Source of the DNA: JBGQOJ01 sp052119585
Lineage (GTDB): Bacteria > Pseudomonadota > Alphaproteobacteria > Rhodobacterales > Rhodobacteraceae
Assembly: GCF_052119585.1 (NCBI RefSeq)
Contig: NZ_JBGQOJ010000033.1
Coordinates: 1-31,307, forward strand
Direction: 5' to 3'
Length of the DNA: 31,307 nucleotides
In this document: in pieces, positions 1 through 7,625 of the stretch
Layout: each line of letters begins with the position of its first letter
Position numbering within the stretch: the first letter of the stretch is position 1
Position numbers and translations under genes: made by a program
Notes under the pieces: model-generated
What the model was told of the DNA's origin: nothing
Databases searched by the model: none
What the model saw: only the letters and a program-made list of their open reading frames with translations

Positions 1-126
1 ACGTCATTGTCCTATCCCGCCCACCTGAAAATTAGAGAAAAATAGAGCGGCGGACAACTACGCTGACACAGGGGGCTAAGCAGGGCTATCTCAAAACATT
101 GGATTTTAATTAAACTTGCCGTGGCC
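1..126. other. Intergenic region downstream of the flgN-like gene
   Basis: No complete gene is visible here. The part next to the FlgN-like stop is AT-rich and has no clear hairpin terminator. On the minus strand the last seven bases read ATGACG plus one base, five bases after a TAGGA that could serve as a ribosome binding site. A further leftward gene may therefore begin at position 7 and run out of the window. Only two codons are visible, so its identity cannot be judged. Confidence 0.4.
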
Positions 127-480
127 TTAGGCACGCTTTTCCATTGTGGATGTATTTGGTGTGCCCAACGAGTGCTGAAAGCCGGTTTTATCGTATGTTT
201 TCAAAGATTTTCCGCCGTTCAGTAGTAGCTCGAGTCGAGAAGAAGCGGCTTTTACACCGAGCATAGATGCAGCCAGAAGGCGCTGATTCGCATTGGCCTT
301 TTCAGCAAGTCGAGCGAGAATGGCACCATGCGGAATATCATGTTTGGCAAGCTCCTGAAGTAATTTCTCTTTTCTTACAGCAATCTCGGAAGCCGCTAAA
401 AAATCGGCGACCAATATCTTGGCGCGCTCTGTCTCCATCAAGTCTTCGATGGCGAGAATCGTGGCCTGCATCCTACTCAT
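127..480 (-). CDS. FlgN-like flagellar protein (putative export chaperone)
   Basis: The product is 117 residues, mostly helical and charged, with a lysine- and glutamate-rich middle. It ends in a Tyr-Asp-Lys-Thr-Gly stretch followed by a Thr/Ser-rich tail. Size, predicted helicity and position directly after flgJ fit the FlgN family, which holds the hook-junction proteins FlgK and FlgL for export in the cytosol. I see no diagnostic motif, so the name rests mainly on context. The ATG at 480 is chosen because it overlaps the flgJ stop (ATGAGTAG, 8-base overlap), which implies translational coupling. A longer frame reaching 534 would lie deep inside flgJ. The likely clients, flgK and flgL, are in this window but about 20 kb away. 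Confidence 0.5.
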   Translation of the reverse strand: MSRMQATILAIEDLMETERAKILVADFLAASEIAVRKEKLLQELAKHDIPHGAILARLAEKANANQRLLAASMLGVKAASSRLELLLNGGKSLKTYDKTGFQHSLGTPNTSTMEKRA

Positions 481-757
481 CAGAACGCAACCTGAGAGCG
501 CCGAACAGTTTCTCGGCCAAGCCGATGCCGCCACTTTTCACCATTTCTTGCGCTTGCGCCTGCCGCAGAAAGGACCCGAACTGGTCTTCGCCAGCCCCCC
601 CCCCAAAGCTTTCGCGCGACTTTCCAAGGCCAGCAGATTTCAACATCTCCGAAAGGAACGTGACCTCGAGCTGCTCAGCTGCCTCGCGCAATCCAAGGTC
701 CGTCGCGCGCGGGGCAAGGTGATTAAAGGATGTCGTTTTTGGTTCATTAATTTCCAT
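473..757 (-). CDS. flgJ: Flagellar rod-binding protein FlgJ (single-domain form)
   Basis: This 94-residue protein matches the N-terminal rod-capping domain of FlgJ. It contains a Leu-Arg-Glu-Ala-Ala-x-Gln-Leu-Glu-x-x-Phe-Leu core (about residues 23-36), then Glu-Met-Leu-Lys, a Gly-rich turn, and a Gly-Gly-Ile-Gly-Leu-Ala helix near the end. The peptidoglycan hydrolase domain of enterobacterial FlgJ is absent, as is usual in alphaproteobacteria, so a separate enzyme must open the wall for the rod. The start is ATG at 757; a GTG sits directly before it at 760. The downstream FlgN-like gene overlaps its end by 8 bases. An uninterrupted run of ten G (minus strand) encodes the Gly-Gly-Gly turn at 595-604 and is a potential slippage site. 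It is divergent from fliK. Confidence 0.85.
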   Translation of the reverse strand: MEINEPKTTSFNHLAPRATDLGLREAAEQLEVTFLSEMLKSAGLGKSRESFGGGAGEDQFGSFLRQAQAQEMVKSGGIGLAEKLFGALRLRSDE

Positions 758-874
758 CACCTGCAGAGTCCTTAAATTGTTTGCATTTTTCAGGACTTTG
801 ATTGCTTGAAGTAAAGAAGCGGTAACTAAATTCGTGAATAGATGCGTGAAGTATAGAAATGTAGCGGAGCAATT
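758..874. promoter_or_regulatory. Divergent flgJ / fliK control region
   Basis: About 115 bases separate flgJ (leftward) from fliK (rightward), so promoters for both must lie here. The segment is AT-rich. It holds one isolated TTAA half-site (772-775) of the CtrA type, but the partner half seven bases on is GCAT, so I do not call a full site. The fliK ribosome binding site (GGAG, ending 6 bases before the ATG at 875) is clear. No convincing -35/-10 pair was found. Confidence 0.4.
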
Positions 875-2734
875 ATGCCGTCCCTGCCCCTATTTACGCC
901 ATTGGAAGAAAAGCATGCGATCGTTAGCATGAAAGCTGACGCCTTGAATGTAGTGCCGACAGCGGCAGGAGCCTTTGCACGGCTTCTGGAATCCAGCGCA
1001 ATGATGGGAAATGTGCATGACGGCACCCCAAAAATTTCCGGACATGGAAAGGCATCAGTCATCGCGGTTTCTACCGAAGAAGATGATCAAAAGGAACCGA
1101 TTACCCTTGATCAAGCGTGGGAATGTCTGGGATGCGCGGCGGAGTTTCGCGCGACCGAGACACATTTTCCTTCATTGGTTTCGTGGCTAGGCAAGAATTC
1201 GGATGCCCCCCCCGAAGTGACACACTCGGACGACCCCGAGCAATTGATTGAGGATCTGTCTGAAGATCTGACAACGCCGGAGGCTGAAGTCCGAACCGGC
1301 AATCACCCATCTGTTGTTACAGGGGCCGCGGATAGTCCGGTGGCTAATCCGCAAGATCCGCAGGAGCTATTTGCAAAGGTGTTTCCTGAAGTGCAGCATA
1401 CGACATCTTTGTACGCCAACCGGCCGCATCGAATCAATGCGCGCGAGAGTACTAAGGAAGGCATTCGGTACGGTCAAAATGAGGTGTCTCCACAGCAACC
1501 AGAAGATCTTCTGGCGCCCGAAAGAAATCCAGTCGCGCCAAAGGTGAGTGGTGGGCTTACATCTGAACCATCAAACCATCGGACTGATCCGCCGAGGCAG
1601 GAGGGCCTTTTGCTGGAGGCCGCCAAAACGGTCGTTGCTCGGACAGATGTGAGCCGTGGCAATTCGTCAGTTCAGGATGATAGTCCTGACTGGCGTTTGT
1701 TAAGGTCATTGCCTGAAACGTCCAAGCCTGGACGCCATCAGGGTATTTCAGGTAACGGCGGATCATATCCTGCAGAGCCTGCGATTCATCTTGAAGCTAA
1801 TGTTGGTCTTGCACTGGATCACGGGGCAGAGGTGTCGAGCGGCCCGGCCCCGAAACGGAACCAAAGTTCGGCTATCAACGATCCCGTCACGCATCATGAA
1901 GTGGACGGCTCCCATTCGGCGCTGGTGAATGTTGACCCAACACAGAGATCGGGTAACATGATGCCAAGCGTCAGCTATTCGGATACCTCAACACGAGTAG
2001 CAGCGTTGACTACAGGTGCGCGAATGATTGAATTGATCAGTCATATCGCTGAAGAAGACGCTTCGTTGCCCGCGTCGGAAGGCGGCAAGCGCCTGTCGCA
2101 TTCAATAAATGCAACAGTCAGCGCCGTTGAAGTTCCATCGTCAATTGAACAATGTTTCCCCGTTGAGCATAAAAAGAACAGAGACAGCAACGGAGTCGAT
2201 CCGCAGGCAACGGACAGCACAGGCAATACAGATGATGTTTCTGCCAATGCAAAGACGGAAACTCCATATTCCGTGATGCAGTCGCAGGCACTTGTATCTC
2301 CTCTCAACACCAGAATCGGCAGCCCGCCGGACGGCTCTGATCTTGCGCGTGGTATAGCGGTTCAGATCGCGAAAAGCGTGGCCAGCGCCACCGACTCAAC
2401 AATTGATATTGCTCTGAATCCAGAAGAACTGGGGCACATCACGATCTCTTTGAAGCCATTGGAGGCTGGAATTTCGGTTACAATATTTACCGACCGCCCC
2501 GATACTGCGGACCTTATGCGGCGCCACATTGAGGCGTTAGCACACGAATTCCGTGCTATGGGCTATACCAGTTCAAGCTTTAGTTTCGGGCAGGGTGCGC
2601 CACAGGATCAAAGGGCATATCGAACGTTTGATGGGGCGAAACGCAGGCCTGTCATTGCGAGTAATCCGGAAAATACGCCAGCCGAAGCACGTTCGAAAAG
2701 CGACGCGTCCGGCGTGCTAGATCTAAAATTGTAG
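875..2734 (+). CDS. fliK: Flagellar hook-length control protein FliK
   Basis: At 619 residues this fits FliK, the secreted ruler that measures the hook and switches the export gate to filament substrates. Residues from about 90 to 480 are low-complexity, rich in Ser, Asp, Glu and Pro, and weakly conserved, as expected of the ruler part. The C-terminal domain (about 490-580) carries the recognisable Flg_hook pattern: Asp-Ile-Ala-Leu-Asn-Pro-Glu-Glu-Leu-Gly, then Ile-Ser-Leu-Lys-Pro-Leu and a helix with Leu-Met-Arg-Arg-His-Ile-Glu-Ala-Leu. The ATG at 875 has a good GGAG site. It is followed 12 bases later by flgD, so the two are cotranscribed. A run of eight C lies in the coding sequence at 1206-1213. 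Confidence 0.85.
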   Translation: MPSLPLFTPLEEKHAIVSMKADALNVVPTAAGAFARLLESSAMMGNVHDGTPKISGHGKASVIAVSTEEDDQKEPITLDQAWECLGCAAEFRATETHFPSLVSWLGKNSDAPPEVTHSDDPEQLIEDLSEDLTTPEAEVRTGNHPSVVTGAADSPVANPQDPQELFAKVFPEVQHTTSLYANRPHRINARESTKEGIRYGQNEVSPQQPEDLLAPERNPVAPKVSGGLTSEPSNHRTDPPRQEGLLLEAAKTVVARTDVSRGNSSVQDDSPDWRLLRSLPETSKPGRHQGISGNGGSYPAEPAIHLEANVGLALDHGAEVSSGPAPKRNQSSAINDPVTHHEVDGSHSALVNVDPTQRSGNMMPSVSYSDTSTRVAALTTGARMIELISHIAEEDASLPASEGGKRLSHSINATVSAVEVPSSIEQCFPVEHKKNRDSNGVDPQATDSTGNTDDVSANAKTETPYSVMQSQALVSPLNTRIGSPPDGSDLARGIAVQIAKSVASATDSTIDIALNPEELGHITISLKPLEAGISVTIFTDRPDTADLMRRHIEALAHEFRAMGYTSSSFSFGQGAPQDQRAYRTFDGAKRRPVIASNPENTPAEARSKSDASGVLDLKL

Positions 2735-2746
2735 TTGGAGGTCCGC

Positions 2747-3406
2747 ATGGAAGTTTTATCAGTAACACCCGCCGCCACGACGAATCCGTCGCTCGCGACT
2801 ACGTCGACAAAGGCTGCTGTAAGCTCTGACTTTGAGACATTCTTGAAAATGCTCACGGCTCAAATGAAAAATCAAGACCCGTTGAATCCGATCCAATCAT
2901 CGGATTTCGCGGTCCAACTCGCCACATTTTCCGGCGTCGAACAGCAAGTTAAATCCAACGATCTGTTAGCCCTATTGGGGCAAAAATTGTCGATCATGGG
3001 GATGGCGCAGTTGGCGGGATGGGTCGGGATGGATGCGAAGGCCGTCGCGCCAGCATATTTTGACGGAAGTCCGGTTGCGATCGAACCTGCCCCGGACCCA
3101 ACGGCCGATGAGGCTGTGATGGTGGTGCGCAACGCATCTGGTGCCGAGGTCCAGCGTATCAATGTTCCGGTGTCGCCTGACCGGATTGACTGGGCAGGGG
3201 TAGATTCAGACGGCAATCCACTGGCCTCGGGGCTATATTCCTTTGATGTCGAAAGCTACTCGGGTGGAAAAATAATCGGGACTTCAACCGCCGAAACATA
3301 CTCACGGATTGCCGAGGTGCGTATCGATTCGGGTGAAACCGTATTGATTATGGAAGGCGGCGCGCAGGTCTCGGCAAGCGCGGTTCTGGCTTTGCGTGCA
3401 CCATAG
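2747..3406 (+). CDS. flgD: Flagellar hook-capping protein FlgD
   Basis: A 219-residue scaffold protein that caps the growing hook so FlgE subunits can assemble; it is discarded afterwards. The N-terminal third has the family signature: Phe-x-Thr-Phe-Leu-Lys-Met-Leu-Thr-Ala-Gln, then Asn-Gln-Asp-Pro-Leu-Asn-Pro, then Gln-Leu-Ala-Thr-Phe-Ser-Gly-Val-Glu-Gln (about residues 30-70). The C-terminal half has the beta-rich FlgD Ig-like pattern with Asp-Trp-Ala-Gly and Asp-Gly-Asn-Pro-Leu-Ala-Ser-Gly. The ATG at 2747 is preferred because GGAGG lies 5 bases upstream, between the fliK stop and this codon. A TTG at 2735 directly after the fliK stop is in frame but includes that site. Its substrate gene, flgE, is about 16 kb away. 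Confidence 0.93.
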   Translation: MEVLSVTPAATTNPSLATTSTKAAVSSDFETFLKMLTAQMKNQDPLNPIQSSDFAVQLATFSGVEQQVKSNDLLALLGQKLSIMGMAQLAGWVGMDAKAVAPAYFDGSPVAIEPAPDPTADEAVMVVRNASGAEVQRINVPVSPDRIDWAGVDSDGNPLASGLYSFDVESYSGGKIIGTSTAETYSRIAEVRIDSGETVLIMEGGAQVSASAVLALRAP

Positions 3407-3474
3407 CACTTGTGTCTTTTCAGGGCACAGCCTAGCGTGAATGATGATTTGATCTGCTGGAAAGGGGGGGCAAG

Positions 3475-4356
3475 ATGCAATCCTGCGCCATGCCTTATCC
3501 AGACGAGATGCCATTGGAAATCCGCGTGCGTCTTGCTGCGCTTGGCCTGATTGCGGAAAATTGTGCACCAGAACGTCTGTTTGGTGGGCGTACCAATTTG
3601 GTCTGGCGGATTTCTGAAGGGCCGCGTGCCGTTGTCTGCAAGCTGTTTTGCAAGGGCTTTGCTTCGCCCCTGTTCCCGAATGACAGCACATCAGAGGCGA
3701 CAGTTCTTGCATCTCTTGCGGGGACCGGCCTTTCGCCCGGAATTTTGGCGAGCATCGAAACAAAGTTCGGCCCAGTCATTGTCTACGAATTCGTTCATGG
3801 CGCTTCATGGACGGGCGGCGCTGTCGATGTGGGCAAGGCTTTGGCAAAGGTGCATTCCCATCAGGCCCCTGAGGGATTGCGGATACTGCCCTCGGGCTCT
3901 GCCGCTATCGCGCAGCAAACTCTTGCGATTCTGCAAGAGTGCGATGGTGCTGACGCTGATGCAATTGTGGCCCGGCAACCGCCAACAACGCTGCCGCCAG
4001 CGGAAACCTTGTGTTTGATTCATGGGGATGTGGTTCCCAACAACATAATCCGAACAACTGCGGGACTTGTGTTTATTGACTGGCAATGCCCAGCATTGGG
4101 CGATCCATGCGAGGATGTGGCAATGTTTTTGTCGCCCGCGATGCAGGCCCTTTACGGCGGTCATGATCTTTCTGCCGATGACAGGGATGCGTTTTTGTCG
4201 GCCTATGGCGATCTTGCGATTGCCACGAGATACAAAAAACTTGCACCGTTGTTTCATTGGCGCATGGCAGCGCATTGCCTGTGGAAATCACAGCGTGGTG
4301 AGCGCGACTATACCCCGGCCATCGAACTGGAGTTGGCCGCGCTAGAGCAGGGTTGA
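3475..4356 (+). CDS. Choline/aminoglycoside phosphotransferase-family kinase
   Basis: This 293-residue protein has the APH/choline-kinase fold. An N-terminal lobe binds nucleotide (Thr-Asn-Leu-Val-Trp-Arg near residue 40, Val-Val-Cys-Lys-Leu-Phe with the likely ATP lysine). The C-terminal lobe has the catalytic His-Gly-Asp-Val-Val-Pro-Asn-Asn loop near 182 and Phe-Ile-Asp-Trp-Gln for the metal-binding aspartate near 200. The substrate is unknown; choline, thiamine or a sugar are all possible, and nothing links it to antibiotic resistance. The ATG at 3475 follows a G7 run that includes the ribosome binding site. It lies 68 bases after flgD, and its last 15 bases overlap the end of ubiB on the other strand, an unusual tail-to-tail overlap. 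Confidence 0.75.
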   Translation: MQSCAMPYPDEMPLEIRVRLAALGLIAENCAPERLFGGRTNLVWRISEGPRAVVCKLFCKGFASPLFPNDSTSEATVLASLAGTGLSPGILASIETKFGPVIVYEFVHGASWTGGAVDVGKALAKVHSHQAPEGLRILPSGSAAIAQQTLAILQECDGADADAIVARQPPTTLPPAETLCLIHGDVVPNNIIRTTAGLVFIDWQCPALGDPCEDVAMFLSPAMQALYGGHDLSADDRDAFLSAYGDLAIATRYKKLAPLFHWRMAAHCLWKSQRGERDYTPAIELELAALEQG

Positions 4357-5871
4357 AAGATAAACACCGCCGGCTGTCATTGCCCCACCAGCCGCCATCC
4401 ATAAGAGTGGTGCGAAAACGGACCGGCGCGCGGACTCTTGCTGTGGTTCGGACTGCCGGATCAACGCAGCCTGTGCAAGTGCTGGTAGCCGTGGCCCGAA
4501 ACGGGACAGGATCATCGCGGTCTTTCCAAGATCGCGAAGAAGCGCTTTTGGCCCGATGCTTTCCTTGATGTAATCCTCGACAATAGGCTGGGCGACTTCC
4601 CAGATGTTGATGTGCGGGTCCAGTGTTCGTGCCACCCCTTCGACAACAACCATCGTTCGCTGAAGCAGAATCAGTTCGGTCCGAGTTTCCATGCCGAACC
4701 GCTCTGTGACCTCGAACAGGTAGTTCAACAAGCGGCCCATCGAAATTCGTGTGGCGTCCATGCCGAAAATCGGCTCTCCGACAGCGCGAAGCGCTTGTGC
4801 GAATTCTTCGACATCGCGGTCGGCGGGTACATATCCCGCCTCGAAATGGACCTCTGCCACACGACGATAGTCTTTGCGGATAAAGCCAAACAGGATCTCT
4901 GCGTAGACGCGGCGTGTGTATTCATCGATCCGGCCCATGATGCCAAAATCATAGGCGATGATGTCACCATTCGCGGCGATTTTCAGGTTACCCTGGTGCA
5001 TATCACCGTGGAAATAACCGTCGCGCAGGGCGTGAGACAGGAACAACTGCAAGACTCGCGCACCCAGAAGCCGCCGATCATGCCCGGCAAGATCAATGGC
5101 TGTGACATCGCTGGCCGAAAGCCCCTCGGCCCATTGCATTGTCATCATGCGCTTGGCGGACAGGAACCAATGCACACGGGGCACCTGAAATCCGGCGTCT
5201 TTCTCTGTATTCGAGGAAAATTCACCGGCGGCAGAGGATTCAAGGCGCAGATCCAGTTCGGCCAAAACAATGCCCTCGAAGTGCTTTATCACCTCCATCG
5301 GGCGCAACCTGCGTGCAGATGGCGCCAGAATTTCGATCATCCTTGCGGCGAAATAAAAGGCATCCACGTCTTTGCGAAACGCCTTTTCGATCCCGGGTCG
5401 CAGGACTTTGACGGCGACATATTCCCCGGTATCACGCAGCTTTGCCTTGTGAACCTGGGCGATGGAGGCTGCGGCAACAGGCTCGCTGAACTCACTGAAG
5501 ACATCGTCAACAGAAATCTCCAGCTCATAGGCCACAGTCGCTTTGGCGATCTGGGTCGAAAATGGCGGCAGCTTGTCTTGCAGCACCTTCAGCTGAAGCG
5601 CCAGTTCGTCTCCGACCACATCGGGGCGGGTGGAAAGGACCTGCCCGAACTTGATGTAAGCCGGCCCCAGCGCTGTCAAAGCGCGGGTCGCGGGCGGCAT
5701 GGTCGGGTCGCCTTTCAGGCCCAGCCACTTGAATGGCCAGCCCAGAACGCGGGCGGCGATGCGCAAGGACGGCGGCGCCTGAAAGGCGTCAAGAACCAGG
5801 CTCATTGCCCCGGTTCGTTCCAGTGTGGCACCCGTTCGGATCAGCCGCCAAATATTGTGAGGACCACGCAC
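4342..5871 (-). CDS. ubiB: UbiB, ABC1/ADCK-family kinase-like protein of ubiquinone biosynthesis
   Basis: The product has 509 residues, the usual length. UbiB proteins are atypical kinases needed for ubiquinone synthesis, probably by mobilising lipid intermediates at the inner membrane. Visible features in order: the family Lys-Phe-Gly-Gln motif at 74-77 (KxGQ, inhibits protein kinase activity), Val-Ala-Val-Lys with the ATP lysine, His-Gly-Asp-Met-His-Gln-Gly-Asn catalytic loop, Asp-Phe-Gly metal site, and a C-terminal hydrophobic segment (last ~20 residues) that would be a membrane anchor. The start is GTG at 5871, immediately after the ubiE stop, with GGTGG about 9 bases upstream; the two form an operon. 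The 3' end overlaps the neighbouring kinase gene by 15 bases. Confidence 0.93.
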   Translation of the reverse strand: MRGPHNIWRLIRTGATLERTGAMSLVLDAFQAPPSLRIAARVLGWPFKWLGLKGDPTMPPATRALTALGPAYIKFGQVLSTRPDVVGDELALQLKVLQDKLPPFSTQIAKATVAYELEISVDDVFSEFSEPVAAASIAQVHKAKLRDTGEYVAVKVLRPGIEKAFRKDVDAFYFAARMIEILAPSARRLRPMEVIKHFEGIVLAELDLRLESSAAGEFSSNTEKDAGFQVPRVHWFLSAKRMMTMQWAEGLSASDVTAIDLAGHDRRLLGARVLQLFLSHALRDGYFHGDMHQGNLKIAANGDIIAYDFGIMGRIDEYTRRVYAEILFGFIRKDYRRVAEVHFEAGYVPADRDVEEFAQALRAVGEPIFGMDATRISMGRLLNYLFEVTERFGMETRTELILLQRTMVVVEGVARTLDPHINIWEVAQPIVEDYIKESIGPKALLRDLGKTAMILSRFGPRLPALAQAALIRQSEPQQESARRSVFAPLLWMAAGGAMTAGGVYLSTLL

Positions 5872-6624
5872 CTACAGTTTCCACCCCGAATGAAGGGCGG
5901 CAATGCCCATTGTCAGATTTCGGTATTTAACGTTTCCGAAACCCGCATCGCGGATCATTGCGGCAAAACTGTCCTGATCGGGAAATTTGCGGATTGATTC
6001 CACCAGATATTGATAACTGTCCCGGTCATTTGCGATGATCTGGCCCAGCACGGGGATCACATTAAAGGAATAGCGGTCATAGGCCCATTGCATCGCGGGA
6101 TTGGGCAGTTGGCTGAATTCCAGCACCATCAGGCGGCCACCGGGGCGAAGGACGCGGTAAGCTTCCGCCAACGCATCTTGAATGCGGGTGACATTCCGGA
6201 TGCCAAAGCTGATGGTGTAAACGTCGAAGGTGTTACTTTCGAACGGCAGTGCCATGGCGTCGCCGACGACCCAGTTCAGGCTTTCCGCTTGTGCGATGGC
6301 CTCGGGGCGGTGCGACCCTGCAACCAGCATGGATTCGGTCATATCAAGAACCGTTGCATGGGCATGGCCGGCTCGCTTTAGGAAGCGGAAGGAAATGTCG
6401 CCGGTTCCCCCGGCAACATCCAACAGCTTTTGCCCCGACCGCGGCGCTAGCCAGTCCATCATCGCATCTTTCCAGATCCGGTGAATGCCCATCGACATTG
6501 CGTCGTTCATCACATCGTATTTTGATGCGACGTTGGTAAAGACGCCATGGACCAGTCCAGCCTTGTCGTCCTCCGCCACGGTTTTAAAGCCGAAGTGGGT
6601 GGTTTTTTGTTGCTCGTCGGTCAT
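5872..6624 (-). CDS. ubiE: Ubiquinone/menaquinone C-methyltransferase UbiE
   Basis: A 250-residue class I SAM-dependent methyltransferase that puts the C-methyl group on the benzoquinol ring in ubiquinone synthesis. The SAM-binding motif Leu-Asp-Val-Ala-Gly-Gly-Thr-Gly-Asp is at 68-76. The UbiE/COQ5 signatures are clear: Tyr-Asp-Val-Met-Asn-Asp-Ala-Met-Ser near 36-44, Ser-Phe-Gly-Ile-Arg-Asn-Val around 140, and Arg-Val-Leu-Arg-Pro-Gly-Gly. It is the first gene of a leftward ubiE-ubiB pair; ubiB begins on the base after its stop. It is divergent from mutM across 87 bases containing facing promoter elements. Confidence 0.97.
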   Translation of the reverse strand: MTDEQQKTTHFGFKTVAEDDKAGLVHGVFTNVASKYDVMNDAMSMGIHRIWKDAMMDWLAPRSGQKLLDVAGGTGDISFRFLKRAGHAHATVLDMTESMLVAGSHRPEAIAQAESLNWVVGDAMALPFESNTFDVYTISFGIRNVTRIQDALAEAYRVLRPGGRLMVLEFSQLPNPAMQWAYDRYSFNVIPVLGQIIANDRDSYQYLVESIRKFPDQDSFAAMIRDAGFGNVKYRNLTMGIAALHSGWKL

Positions 6625-6654
6625 TGGGCCTTGCCGTTCCTAATTCACATCACT

Positions 6655-6683
6655 CTTATAGAGCGCCGTGGGCGTGATACAAT
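6655..6683. promoter_or_regulatory. Overlapping divergent promoters for ubiE and mutM
   Basis: On the minus strand, TTGTAT (6682-6677) and TATAAG (6660-6655) are 16 bases apart and would drive ubiE. On the plus strand, TACAAT (6678-6683) is a five-of-six -10 box for mutM, with only a poor -35 around 6655-6660. The -10 of each promoter sits on the -35 of the other, so the two could not fire at once. This is called from motifs alone. Confidence 0.4.
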
Positions 6684-6711
6684 CCACCCGCCTAGTCTAA
6701 GAGAGTGCGCC

Positions 6712-7563
6712 GTGCCCGAATTACCAGAGGTAGAGACAGTCCGTCGCGGATTGTTGCCCGTGATGGAAGGGCAAGAGATCGCCCACGCAGAGGCGCGCAG
6801 GCCCGATCTGCGCTGGCCCTTGCCGGAAAACATGGGCGCGCGGTTAACAGGCGCGACGGTGACGCAGCTAAGGCGCCGATCGAAATACATTCTGGCGGAT
6901 CTATCTACGGGCGAGACGCTTATCATTCATCTCGGGATGTCGGGGCGCATGCTGATCTCTGGCGTTCGGATCGGGGAATTCCACCACGAACACCCCGCAC
7001 CGGAAAAACATGACCACGTGATACTGGATATGGCGGGTGGCGCACGCGTGACCTTCAATGATGCGCGTCGATTTGGCGCGATGGATTTGACCCCGACAGC
7101 CAAAGTCGAGGCGCATTGGCTGCTCGTCGCGCTTGGGCCAGAGCCTTTGGGAAATGCGTTCGACGAATCCTATCTGATCGACCGGCTTCGCGCAAAGAAC
7201 ACACCGATCAAAACCGCGCTTCTTGACCAGCGAATCGTGTCCGGGCTTGGCAATATCTATGTGTGCGAAGTGCTGCACCGTGCCGGTATTTCACCCAAGA
7301 GAAAGGCTTGCGATCTGTCTGTGAAACGGGTGGCAAGCCTGGTTCCGATCATCCGGCAAGTCTTGTCGGAGGCGATCGAGGCGGGGGGATCATCGCTGCG
7401 CGACTATCGCCAGACCGATGGCGAGTTGGGTTATTTTCAACATACATTCAGGGTTTATGACCGCGAGGGCCAGCCTTGTACCACGGCCGGATGTAACGGG
7501 ACAATCGGGCGAATCGTTCAGTCGGGCCGATCCAGCTTCTACTGCGCGCAATGCCAAAGATAA
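6712..7563 (+). CDS. mutM: Formamidopyrimidine-DNA glycosylase (Fpg/MutM)
   Basis: A bifunctional DNA glycosylase/AP lyase of 283 residues that removes 8-oxoguanine and ring-opened purines. The N-terminus Pro-Glu-Leu-Pro-Glu-Val-Glu follows the initiator, and its proline is the Schiff-base nucleophile, so the start must be the GTG at 6712; a longer in-frame extension back to 6547 lies inside ubiE and is rejected. Ser-Lys-Tyr-Ile provides the conserved lysine of the beta-hairpin, Asn-Asp-Ala-Arg-Arg-Phe-Gly is the conserved DNA-contact stretch, and the C-terminus has a zinc finger with Cys-x4-Cys, a 16-residue spacer and Cys-x2-Cys. The enoyl-CoA hydratase gene follows after 62 bases. Confidence 0.96.
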   Translation: MPELPEVETVRRGLLPVMEGQEIAHAEARRPDLRWPLPENMGARLTGATVTQLRRRSKYILADLSTGETLIIHLGMSGRMLISGVRIGEFHHEHPAPEKHDHVILDMAGGARVTFNDARRFGAMDLTPTAKVEAHWLLVALGPEPLGNAFDESYLIDRLRAKNTPIKTALLDQRIVSGLGNIYVCEVLHRAGISPKRKACDLSVKRVASLVPIIRQVLSEAIEAGGSSLRDYRQTDGELGYFQHTFRVYDREGQPCTTAGCNGTIGRIVQSGRSSFYCAQCQR

Positions 7564-7625
7564 CTTGATCGAAGCGACAACAGTGTTAATGAATCATTCG
7601 AAATGAACAAGGATGACATTTTCAC

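Noticed and set aside
4612..5997. Long plus-strand open frame of 461 codons
   Set aside because: It lies wholly antisense to ubiB and the end of ubiE, which are unmistakable. Its composition is His/Gly/Arg-rich with no family resemblance.
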